From Hungatella sp. UBA3147 (GTDB lineage Bacteria; Bacillota; Clostridia; Lachnospirales; Lachnospiraceae): DNA of 7,108 bases. Where the stretch lies: assembly GCA_002365025.1 (NCBI GenBank), contig DEYX01000067.1, positions 1,638-8,745 of the forward strand, read 5' to 3'. The position numbers and the translations under genes are program-made. Shown here in pieces: positions 1-6,162 of the stretch; the stretch's first letter is position 1; every line of letters starts with the position of its first letter. A model generated the notes under the pieces. It ran no database searches. It was given only the letters and a program-made list of their open reading frames with translations, and was not told the DNA's origin.

Positions 1-16
1 TCCACGAAAGCAATGA

Positions 17-142
17 GCAGTGCGAAATGGGACAGGGAAATATTTTCGTTGTGCCTGCACATAAGAAAATATTTCCCTGTCCTATTTCATAGGGCGAATG
101 CCCGTGAGCGAACGAATCCTCAGGATTCGTTCGCTGCACTGC
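17..142. repeat. Cloverleaf-like inverted-repeat element (closing stem plus three hairpins)
   Basis: Nested inverted repeats are directly visible. A 7-bp closing stem (17-23 with 136-142) encloses hairpin A (24-47 with 65-88, 24 positions with one G/T wobble, 17-nt loop), hairpin B (GGGC 92-95 with GCCC 100-103, GAAT loop) and hairpin C (107-120 with 122-135, 14 perfect pairs around one central base). Hairpin A starts at the base after the closing stem and hairpin C ends at the base before it, so the whole folds as a four-way junction. There is no open reading frame and no U-tract after the arms, so it is not a standard intrinsic terminator. It may be a dispersed intergenic palindromic element (REP or MITE-like), a structured RNA or a DNA cruciform. 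The pairing is certain; the function is unknown. Confidence 0.75.
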
Positions 143-158
143 GGATGTATGATATAAT
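130..158 (+). promoter_or_regulatory. Extended -10 promoter of the sensor operon
   Basis: A perfect TATAAT lies at 153-158, preceded by TG at 150-151, giving the extended -10 form TGnTATAAT. The -35 position at 17-nt spacing (130-135, TTCGCT) matches the consensus poorly, as is tolerated in extended -10 promoters. Transcription would start near 165, leaving a leader of roughly 25 nt before the first start codon. The -35 region lies inside the 3' arm of hairpin C, and the spacer contains the 3' strand of the closing stem, so DNA structure there could affect promoter use. Confidence 0.65.
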
Positions 159-188
159 GAAAAAAACCGCATTTGAGGAGTGAAACAC

Positions 189-1136
189 ATGAAGATGAGG
201 ACAGGGCGATTCATTCTGGTCATAGCAATATTGGCCCTTTTGCCCGGATGCAGAAGAAATGAGATAGACCCCAGACAACACGAGGCCCTCCTTTTTGGGG
301 CGACCTATATGACAAGGAACAACCCATATTTTGACGTCTTGAACCAGGGAATCGAAGAAGTGGTTGTAGCCAACGGGGATATTCTTCTCACCAGGGATCC
401 CCTACAGGATCAGGAGAAACAGAATGAGCAGATTTTGGAATTGATCCATGAGGGAATCTGCATGCTGTTTTTAAATCCTGTGGACTGGGAGGCTGTTACC
501 CCTGCCCTTGACGCTTGCAAAGAGGCAGGAGTTGCCGTCATTAATGTGGATACCGCGGTAAAGGACCGGGACTCTGTCATATCCATCATAGAAACGGATA
601 ATTATCAGGCGGGGCAGATTTGCGCCCTGGATATGATGAAGAGGAAGAAATCCGCCAATATAATAATCCTGGACAATCCCATACAAATGTCCATCACCTA
701 CCGTTCCCAGGGATTTACCGATGCAATTGCAGGCAATGACAATTACCTGGTGGTATACCGTCATGCAGCTGCCGGGGAAATTGAGGTGTCTTCCAAAGTG
801 GTAGAGGAGATTTTGCGTAAAAACATTGACTTTGATGTGATCCTGGGCGGCAACGATCCAACGGCCCTGGGAGCTCTCGCGGCTTTGCAGCAGGCAAGGC
901 AGGAGGAAGGAATCCTGATCTACGGGATCGACGGTTCCCCTGATTTTAAATCGATCCTGGATATGGGCTATGTAACCGGAACCAGCGCTCAAAGCCCTAA
1001 GTCCATCGGCAGGGTAGCGGCGGAAACGGCTTACCAATATCTGGCAGGAGAACCGGTGGAAAAATACATAAGCCTTCCCAGTACATTGATTACAAAGGAC
1101 AATCTTGATCATTACGAAATTGACGGTTGGCAGTAG
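189..1136 (+). CDS. RbsB-like sugar-binding lipoprotein (Peripla_BP_4 type)
   Basis: This 315-residue protein is predicted to be a sugar-binding lipoprotein on the outer face of the membrane. The start chosen is ATG 189, because GAGGAG (175-180) sits 8 nt upstream; an in-frame GTG at 180 overlaps that ribosome site. A short charged N-terminus and hydrophobic stretch (8-19) end in LLPGC, making Cys21 the likely lipidated residue. The fold follows ribose-binding protein. Ligand positions of that family appear to be kept: Asn44/Asn45, Asp121 (NVDT), Arg172 (YRSQG), Asn222 (GGNDP), Asp248 (GIDG) and Gln268 (TSAQSP). The residue after Asp121 is Thr, where E. coli RbsB has Arg, so the sugar may differ. 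No permease or ATPase follows; a kinase starts 9 nt downstream, which favours a sensory role. The exact sugar cannot be read from the sequence. Confidence 0.85.
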   Translation: MKMRTGRFILVIAILALLPGCRRNEIDPRQHEALLFGATYMTRNNPYFDVLNQGIEEVVVANGDILLTRDPLQDQEKQNEQILELIHEGICMLFLNPVDWEAVTPALDACKEAGVAVINVDTAVKDRDSVISIIETDNYQAGQICALDMMKRKKSANIIILDNPIQMSITYRSQGFTDAIAGNDNYLVVYRHAAAGEIEVSSKVVEEILRKNIDFDVILGGNDPTALGALAALQQARQEEGILIYGIDGSPDFKSILDMGYVTGTSAQSPKSIGRVAAETAYQYLAGEPVEKYISLPSTLITKDNLDHYEIDGWQ

Positions 1137-1145
1137 GTAGAAGAG

Positions 1146-2459
1146 ATGGAAACAGAAAAAATTAACAGCCGGATCGGCCTTCTTCAGGTGGGGATTCTGG
1201 CCTTAAACATGATCTCGGTCATGGGGATCAGCATATTTATTTACCGGACTATTGAAAAAATCCGCAGGGCATACGCCGCAAGGGAATTTCTAAACGGGAT
1301 TCAGGCGATCGTATGGTATCCTTATGCAAAAATCTGGCTCTGTGCCCTTCTTTTAGGACTTCTGACCTTAAGCATGGTGATTCGCGACCGTTTGTTTCCC
1401 AATAACAGCAAGGTCATCCTTACCAGCCTGGTTGCTGACTTCATCATTTGCTTTATGATCATCATTCTTTTAAATTTTAACTATAATGGAATCCTGCTTC
1501 TGGTATTTTCCAATGTCATCATGTATGTGAAGAACGGGAAATCAAGATATATCCTGGCTGCCGTTGCCATCGGAAGCTTTATATTGGCTGACTATGAGCT
1601 ATTGTCCATTTCTTACCGTCTGTATTCCATCCAGGATTACATCTCTTATTACAGTGCATCGGTGCAGCAGTACCTTTTAAGTGCATACAACATTTTAATA
1701 TCCTTAAATGTCATTGTGTTTGTTGTATACTGTGTTAACATCATCAACGAACAGCAGGGAAATTTGGATGAGATTCACGGACTCAATGAGAAGCTTCAGG
1801 AGGTCAATGAGCAGCTTCAAAAGTATTCCCTTATGGCTGAAAAAATGGCTGAAACAAGGGAGAGGAACCGTCTGGCCAGGGAAATACATGACACCCTGGG
1901 CCATACACTGACCGGGATCGCAGCAGGGATCGATGCCTGTCTTGCCATCATTGGGACTTCCCCGGAACAAACAAAGAAGCAGCTGGAGCTGATCTCCAAG
2001 GTCACCAGAGACGGGATAAAGGATATCCGCCGCTCGGTGAGCGAATTAAGACCGGATGCCTTGGAGCGTTTCAGCCTGGAATATGCGATTAACAAAATGG
2101 TCACGGATATTAATGCAGTCTCAGAAACCAGGATCTATTTTGATTGCAGGGTCCAGAACTTAAAGTTTGATGAAGATGAGGAAAATGCCATCTACCGTGT
2201 GGTTCAGGAAGGGATCACCAATGCCATGCGTCACGGACATGCCAAGGAGATCTGGATCACCATGAAAAGAGAAAATCAGGACATCCTGATTCAGATTAAA
2301 GACAATGGAATCGGCTGTAAGGAAATGAAAAACGGTTTCGGAACAAAGCACATGAAAGAGCGGATCCGAATGTTAAGCGGAGTTGTGACGTTTGACGGAA
2401 GCGATGGGTTCATCGTCAATGCAAGAATACCGATTCGGAGGGGAGAGACTTATGATTAA
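1146..2459 (+). CDS. Six-TM sensor histidine kinase (HisKA_3 / NarL-partner type)
   Basis: This 437-residue membrane kinase is predicted to autophosphorylate and pass phosphate to the next gene's product. Hydrophobic segments lie at about 10-33, 61-79, 89-111, 114-128, 135-153 and 179-200. Positively charged turns (RDR at 80-82, KNGKSR at 129-134) are placed so that the N-terminus and catalytic half are cytoplasmic. Two outward loops (about 34-60 and 154-178) are short and tyrosine-rich. A coiled-coil linker (about 203-240) leads to the HisKA_3 phosphoacceptor motif EIHDTLGH with His248. The ATPase part shows the N box (QEGITNAMRHGHA, Asn359), DNGIG (386-390) and GFGTKHMKER (397-406). There is no large extracellular sensor domain, so the binding protein encoded just upstream may supply ligand recognition. 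The start at ATG 1146 lies 9 nt after the preceding stop, with only a weak purine-rich ribosome site, consistent with coupled translation. Confidence 0.93.
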   Translation: METEKINSRIGLLQVGILALNMISVMGISIFIYRTIEKIRRAYAAREFLNGIQAIVWYPYAKIWLCALLLGLLTLSMVIRDRLFPNNSKVILTSLVADFIICFMIIILLNFNYNGILLLVFSNVIMYVKNGKSRYILAAVAIGSFILADYELLSISYRLYSIQDYISYYSASVQQYLLSAYNILISLNVIVFVVYCVNIINEQQGNLDEIHGLNEKLQEVNEQLQKYSLMAEKMAETRERNRLAREIHDTLGHTLTGIAAGIDACLAIIGTSPEQTKKQLELISKVTRDGIKDIRRSVSELRPDALERFSLEYAINKMVTDINAVSETRIYFDCRVQNLKFDEDEENAIYRVVQEGITNAMRHGHAKEIWITMKRENQDILIQIKDNGIGCKEMKNGFGTKHMKERIRMLSGVVTFDGSDGFIVNARIPIRRGETYD

Positions 2460-3120
2460 AGTATTGATTGCGGATGATCAGGAATTAATCCGTCAAAGCC
2501 TGCAGATCGTATTAAACAGCAGGCAGGACATGACGGTGACCGATGTGGCTGCAGACGGCCAGGAGGTGATCCGGTGCGTGAGGAAGAACGTACCGGATGT
2601 GATTTTAATGGATGTACGGATGCCAAAGATGGACGGAGTGCAGTGCACAAAGATCATTAAGGAAAGCTATCCCCAAATTAAGATCATTATATTGACTACC
2701 TTTGATGATGACGAATACGTGTATAACGCGTTAAAATACGGGGCAAGCGGGTACATGCTGAAAGGGGTTTCCATGGATGAGCTGGTAGGAGCCATTACTA
2801 CGGTTTTCAATGGCTGGGCGATGATCAATCCTGATATTGCAGCAAAGGTACTGCGTTTCTTTTCTCAGATGGCCCAGGCGGATGATACCATAACTGTCCG
2901 GGAGAAAAATATGGACGAACTGACCAGGACGGAATGGAAGATTATCGCCCAGGTGGAGAAGGGGGCCAGCAATAAGGAAATAGCAAAGGCCTTGAACCTT
3001 TCTGAGGGAACGGTCCGCAATTACTTGAGTACGATTTTAAACAAGCTGGATTTTAGGGACCGCACCCAGCTGGCAATCTGGGCTGTTCAGACTAATGTAA
3101 GAAAACGGATAGAAACTTAG
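2452..3120 (+). CDS. NarL/FixJ-family response regulator
   Basis: This 222-residue regulator is predicted to be a cytoplasmic DNA-binding protein activated by the upstream kinase. The frame is open further upstream, but ATG 2452 is preferred: it gives the canonical receiver start MIKVLIADDQ, is preceded by a GGAGGGGAG ribosome site (2437-2445) and overlaps the kinase stop by 8 nt, indicating translational coupling. The receiver domain (1 to about 120) has the acidic pair Asp8/Asp9, phosphoacceptor Asp54 (ILMDVRMP), Thr82/Thr83 and Lys104. A linker leads to a LuxR-type helix-turn-helix (about 156-212) with LTRTEWKII, the SNKEIAKALNLSEGTVRNYL recognition region and the final KLDFRDRTQLAIWA helix. 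All key residues are present. Targets are unknown; this operon and sugar-uptake genes elsewhere are plausible. Confidence 0.95.
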   Translation: MIKVLIADDQELIRQSLQIVLNSRQDMTVTDVAADGQEVIRCVRKNVPDVILMDVRMPKMDGVQCTKIIKESYPQIKIIILTTFDDDEYVYNALKYGASGYMLKGVSMDELVGAITTVFNGWAMINPDIAAKVLRFFSQMAQADDTITVREKNMDELTRTEWKIIAQVEKGASNKEIAKALNLSEGTVRNYLSTILNKLDFRDRTQLAIWAVQTNVRKRIET

Positions 3121-3152
3121 TATGTATATAGAAGAACAAAGGGGTAACAAGA

Positions 3153-4469
3153 ATGGGGAAGTGGAGAAAACGTCTTTGCATGAGTGTCTTCATAGGGGCA
3201 CTGACTACAGCGGCCTTGATTTACCGCGATCATCATAGGGAAACAGTTCTGGAATTCGGTATGTTTACAGGGAGCAACTGGGATGTGGCAAGTGCCAACA
3301 GCTTTAAGATCATAGATAAAGCGGTGAAACGCTTTGAGGAATCTCACCCCAATGTGAAGATCCATTATTACAGCGGAATCGCAAAAGAGGATTATTCGGA
3401 ATGGTGCGCCCGCAAGCTTTTGGAAGGGGAGATGCCGGATGTGTTCATGGTTCTGGATTCGGACTTTGACAAGTTCACTTCTCTGGGAGTTATGAAGGAT
3501 TTAGATGAGCTGATGACAGGAGATAATACCTTTCATAAAGAGGACTTTTTTACCACGGCCTTGAATACGGGGCAACGCAATGGACGTCAATATGCTCTTC
3601 CCTATGAAACAGTGCCCACTCTTATGTTTGTAAATAAATCTCTGCTGGCAAAGGAGAAGATCCAGATGCCGAGGGAGGACTGGACCTGGGAGGATATGTA
3701 CGAAATATGCAGGAAGGTGACAGAAGATACGGATAAGGACGGACTTTTGGATCAGTTCGGAACTTATAATTACAGCTGGCGAGATGCGTTTTACACCAGC
3801 GGTGGAAAATTGTATGACGAAAACCAGGAACAGATTTCCTTTACAGACAGCCGGGTCCTGGACGCAATCAAATATATTAAACGGCTGAATGACCTAAACC
3901 GGGGACAGAGCGTTACCCAGGAAGATTTTAATGAGGGAAGGGTTGCGTTCATGCCACTGACCTTTGCGGAATACCGTACCTATAAGACCTATCCTTACCG
4001 GATCAAAAAGTACACCAGGTTTCAGTGGGACTGCATCACTTTCCCGGCGGGAAGGGAAGGAAAAAACATATCGAAGGTAGATGCACTATTGATGGGGATC
4101 AACAGCAAGACAAAGAATAAAAAATTGGCATGGGAATTTTTGAAACAGCTGACCTATAGTCCGGAAATGCAGATGGATGTATTCTTATACTCCCAGGGAG
4201 TTCCAGCCTTAAAGAGTGTAGCTTCCTCTAAAGAAGGGGCAAATATCATACAGGAGGACATGGATGAGGGAGAACAGGTAATCAGCAGCACCCTGTTGTA
4301 TAATGTCATTGAGGATGGTATCATTGAGTCTAAGCTATTGCAGTACCAGCAGATCATGAATCTGGCCGACGGGGAGGTATCCAAGATTCTGCAGGAAAAT
4401 AAAAATGTTGACAGCAGCATGAAAATATTTCAGAGGACGGTCAGTAAATATTTGCAGCAGCAGAAATAA
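3153..4469 (+). CDS. Family-1 extracellular solute-binding protein (MalE/UgpB-like), apparently membrane-anchored
   Basis: This 438-residue protein is predicted to bind a carbohydrate or similar solute outside the cell. ATG 3153 has an AAAGGGG ribosome site at 3138-3144. The N-terminus is basic (KWRKR) with a hydrophobic segment at about 8-24, but no lipobox cysteine follows and no clear AxA cleavage site is seen, so the segment may stay as an anchor. SBP_bac_1 hallmarks include FEESHPNVKIHYY (61-73), GEMPDVFMV (92-100), RQYALPYETVPTLMFVNKSL (145-164), DWTWEDMYEICRKV (176-189), an aspartate-rich DTDKDGLLDQFGTY loop (192-205) typical of this family, and DALLMGINSKTKNKKLAWEF (310-329). It starts 32 nt after the regulator, in the same operon. 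No ABC permease or ATPase gene accompanies it, so it may be a second sensor input or may serve a transporter encoded elsewhere. The ligand is not identifiable. Confidence 0.87.
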   Translation: MGKWRKRLCMSVFIGALTTAALIYRDHHRETVLEFGMFTGSNWDVASANSFKIIDKAVKRFEESHPNVKIHYYSGIAKEDYSEWCARKLLEGEMPDVFMVLDSDFDKFTSLGVMKDLDELMTGDNTFHKEDFFTTALNTGQRNGRQYALPYETVPTLMFVNKSLLAKEKIQMPREDWTWEDMYEICRKVTEDTDKDGLLDQFGTYNYSWRDAFYTSGGKLYDENQEQISFTDSRVLDAIKYIKRLNDLNRGQSVTQEDFNEGRVAFMPLTFAEYRTYKTYPYRIKKYTRFQWDCITFPAGREGKNISKVDALLMGINSKTKNKKLAWEFLKQLTYSPEMQMDVFLYSQGVPALKSVASSKEGANIIQEDMDEGEQVISSTLLYNVIEDGIIESKLLQYQQIMNLADGEVSKILQENKNVDSSMKIFQRTVSKYLQQQK

Positions 4470-4593
4470 ATACTTATCACATTCATTTTGTGAGTTAATG
4501 TATAGTTTTTTCACATAGTTAAAGAGATGGAAACATTAAATAGTAAATTAAAATTTAAAAGTGAAAGTGTTTTTTACGAAAGGAAGAATATTT

Positions 4594-5001
4594 ATGAGCC
4601 AAGAAAGCAGCAATCGTGTTAAAATTAACAGGATAAATATTGTCGTTGACTGTGCTGATGCAGGTATTATGGCTGATTTTTATAGTAAGCTTTTGGGTTG
4701 GGAATGGACGCATCCGCAGGCAAACGGCTGGGCCGCTATTACATCTCCTACAGGTACAGTGATCGCTTTCCAAGAGGTGGAAGGCTATAATCCTCCTGTT
4801 TGGCCGTGGGAACCACAAAAACAGGGGCAAATGCTTCATCTTGATTTATTGGTAGACAATCTTAAGGAAGGAGTGAAACATGCGATTGAATGTGGTGCAA
4901 AAGAAGCGAGCCATCAATTTTTTAATACATCCAGAACCATGCTGGACCCTTCCGGTCATCCTTTTTGTATTGATACCGAAGATGAGGAAAAAGAGCAATA
5001 A
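4594..5001 (+). CDS. VOC-superfamily (glyoxalase-like domain) protein
   Basis: This 135-residue soluble protein is of the vicinal-oxygen-chelate fold. ATG 4594 is chosen over the in-frame GTG 4561 because AGGAAG (4581-4586) lies 7 nt upstream and the protein then begins just before the first strand. Family features are INRINIVVDCADAGIMADFY (11-30), the LLGWEW strand (33-38), the second-module start QMLHLDLLVDNLKEGVKHAI (79-98) with His82, and the closing DPSGHPFCI (118-126). These match the small Glyoxalase_6-like proteins annotated as VOC family or bleomycin-resistance-like. Members range from metal-dependent isomerases and dioxygenases to drug-binding proteins, and the substrate cannot be assigned here. 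The gene is more AT-rich than the sensor operon and probably independent of it. The length is normal for the family. Confidence 0.85.
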   Translation: MSQESSNRVKINRINIVVDCADAGIMADFYSKLLGWEWTHPQANGWAAITSPTGTVIAFQEVEGYNPPVWPWEPQKQGQMLHLDLLVDNLKEGVKHAIECGAKEASHQFFNTSRTMLDPSGHPFCIDTEDEEKEQ

Positions 5002-5117
5002 GTTGGTCTGAATAGTCATTTTTGATTACTCATCATACTTTGAGAACTACAATAACCGTGAATGGCATTACGCAAATAAAAGATTTGTTCATTGCCCATA
5101 GAGAAAGGATGTATATT

Positions 5118-5540
5118 ATGCCAAAGCAATTATTAAGAGATGTAAATATTTTCCCTACTTCTGAAGTTATCCATGAAGCATTGGGGGAGGCCTCCGTATC
5201 ATATGGACAGTTTCTGTACAGGCTGTCGGAGTCTTTTCCCGAAATGTCACTTGACTGGCGGTATTATAAGGATGGGAAGGCATGGCTTTGCAAAGGCAGC
5301 AAACGGAAAAAGACTATATTTTGGCTTTCTGTTTGGGAAGGCTTTTTTAAGCTTTCTTTTTTCTTCACTGAGAAGACATGCCCTGGTGTAATGGATTTGG
5401 AGATCGCAGAAAAATTAAAAATGCAGTTGGGAAATGCCGCCATGGTCGGAAAACTAATACCACTTATTTGTGATATAAGTGAAGAGTATCAGTTGGAGGA
5501 CTTATTTACCGTAATAAAATTTAAAGCTGCTTTGAAATAA
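5118..5540 (+). CDS. DUF3788 family protein
   Basis: This 140-residue cytoplasmic protein is recognised as DUF3788, a family without an established function. The frame is open from 5022, but the family-like start is MPKQLLRDVNIFP at ATG 5118, which has a GAAAGGA ribosome site (5103-5109) 8 nt upstream; ATG 5109 overlaps that site and is less likely. Recognisable blocks are SYGQFLYRLSESFP (28-41), LDWRYYKDGKAWLCKG (45-60), KKTIFWLSVWEGFFKLSFFF (64-83) and the C-terminal helical part LEIAEKLKMQLGNA (94-107). There is no signal peptide or membrane segment; the hydrophobic stretch at 67-83 fits buried beta strands. The gene follows the VOC gene by 116 nt and may share its transcript. In clostridia both families are scattered accessory genes, so the pairing says little about role. 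Confidence 0.8.
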   Translation: MPKQLLRDVNIFPTSEVIHEALGEASVSYGQFLYRLSESFPEMSLDWRYYKDGKAWLCKGSKRKKTIFWLSVWEGFFKLSFFFTEKTCPGVMDLEIAEKLKMQLGNAAMVGKLIPLICDISEEYQLEDLFTVIKFKAALK

Positions 5541-5709
5541 TGTATTTCAGCTTGACGACGGCCCAATTTACTTCTTCATTGAGGGTCTGCTAAATTGTAT
5601 CCTCTTTTTCTATTCATCTCTTACATGGTAAGGATAAATACCATAATACCGTTGGCTCTATGTTAAATTAAGTTGAAAATTATTATTGATAGAAAGGTTG
5701 ATTTTTATA

Positions 5710-5738
5710 TTTACATCCTTGATTTACTGGTTTATAAT
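5710..5738 (+). promoter_or_regulatory. Candidate sigma-A promoter P1 (TTTACA-N17-TATAAT)
   Basis: TTTACA at 5710-5715 and TATAAT at 5733-5738 are separated by exactly 17 nt, one mismatch from the full sigma-A consensus. Predicted transcription begins near 5745 and runs toward the nuclease gene 418 nt away. The region is AT-rich, so a chance match is possible, but the spacing and both boxes are good. It could also start a non-coding transcript. Confidence 0.5.
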
Positions 5739-5884
5739 GACAGATATAGTTTTTTTCTAAAGTACTTGTCTTTTTTCTAATTCATTATCATATCAAATTA
5801 CAAATCACAAATTTCAAGTAAATCATTTAAAATCCCATATCATATAATATCTGATTCCCAAGTCAACATCGCTGTATTCCATTC

Positions 5885-5913
5885 TTGCAACCAAATATCA
5901 GAAATGTTATAAT
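5885..5913 (+). promoter_or_regulatory. Candidate sigma-A promoter P2 (TTGCAA-N17-extended TATAAT)
   Basis: TTGCAA at 5885-5890 is followed after 17 nt by TATAAT at 5908-5913, with an upstream TG at 5905-5906 giving the extended -10 form. This is the best promoter near the nuclease gene, predicting a start near 5920 and a leader of about 243 nt. The -10 box lies inside a perfect inverted repeat, suggesting that a repressor could occupy it. Confidence 0.5.
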
Positions 5914-5922
5914 TCTTATAAC
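5906..5922. promoter_or_regulatory. Perfect 7-bp inverted repeat over the P2 -10 box (possible operator)
   Basis: GTTATAA (5906-5912), a 3-nt spacer and TTATAAC (5916-5922) form a perfect dyad covering the -10 box and the predicted transcription start of P2. That is where a dimeric repressor would block initiation. The arms are AT-rich and contain the -10 sequence itself, so part of the symmetry may be fortuitous. No regulator gene is adjacent. Confidence 0.3.
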
Positions 5923-6111
5923 CCGTACTCACCGATATATGTAATGAGCCTGCTTTTAGCATTAATCTGGCTTTGCGGCAATATCATTATGCATTTATGT
6001 GTGCACAGGTTATACAGTATCTGACGTGCAAAATAAAAATACAAGCTTCATTGTGACCTCACAGGTGATGTTCTGCGGAATTCATTTTTCAGCAGGATAT
6101 CATAAATAATG

Positions 6112-6154
6112 CCTCCTGTTGTTGATATAGAATTTTAAGAACAATAAGAGGAGG
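6112..6154 (+). promoter_or_regulatory. Hairpin sequestering the Shine-Dalgarno of the nuclease gene
   Basis: CCTCCT (6112-6117) pairs fully with the AGGAGG ribosome site (6149-6154). The stem continues after one G-G mismatch as 6119-6124 with 6142-6147, including one G-U pair, for 12 pairs in 13 positions. The 17-nt loop is 6125-6141. In an mRNA that starts upstream, the ribosome site of the GTG start at 6163 would be buried, so translation of full-length protein should be low unless something opens the stem. No ligand-binding aptamer is recognised. Confidence 0.6.
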
Positions 6155-6162
6155 TTTTACAA

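Larger units (their letters stand above)
5541..6162. other. AT-rich intergenic region without a gene
   Basis: About 620 nt with stops in every frame and no recognisable tRNA, T-box or protein fragment. It contains two forward sigma-A promoter matches (5710-5738 and 5885-5913), an inverted repeat over the second -10 box (5906-5922), and a hairpin covering the ribosome-binding site of the nuclease gene (6112-6154). A small hairpin ATGGTA/TACCAT (5625-5630 with 5639-5644) lacks a U-tract. No convincing terminator for the DUF3788 gene was found. If either promoter is active, the nuclease mRNA would have a leader of about 420 or 240 nt. Confidence 0.6.

Noticed and set aside
24..88. Hairpin A read as an intrinsic terminator for a gene left of the window
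   Set aside because: The stem is AT-rich at the loop end and no U-tract follows the 3' arm; it fits better as part of the larger closed element.
471..1112. Long open frame (213 codons) on the minus strand opposite the RbsB-like gene
   Set aside because: It lies wholly opposite a well-supported gene, has no ribosome site or recognisable domain, and its composition follows from the codon pattern of the plus-strand gene.
4477..4515. TCACA/TGTGA/TCACA elements after the second binding-protein gene, resembling a terminator or CRP-like site
   Set aside because: The stem is only 5 bp with a 7-nt loop and no adjacent U-tract, and the spacing differs from a CRP site. No canonical terminator can be claimed.
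5022..5117. N-terminal extension of the DUF3788 frame
   Set aside because: It begins at a weak start without a ribosome site, and the sequence does not resemble the family; ATG 5118 has a well-spaced GAAAGGA.
5751..5780. Direct repeat TTTTTTCTAA (two copies)
   Set aside because: Low-complexity T-rich repeats are common in such DNA, and no hairpin precedes them to make a terminator.
5839..5866. Minus-strand promoter-like pair (TTGACT, 16 nt, TATGAT)
   Set aside because: The boxes are reasonable, but no gene or RNA is recognisable downstream on that strand and the area is AT-rich, so it is not annotated.
6052..6063. TGTGA-CC-TCACA inverted repeat in the nuclease leader
   Set aside because: The spacer is 2 nt rather than the 6 nt of a CRP-type site, and a short palindrome like this is expected by chance in 600 nt.
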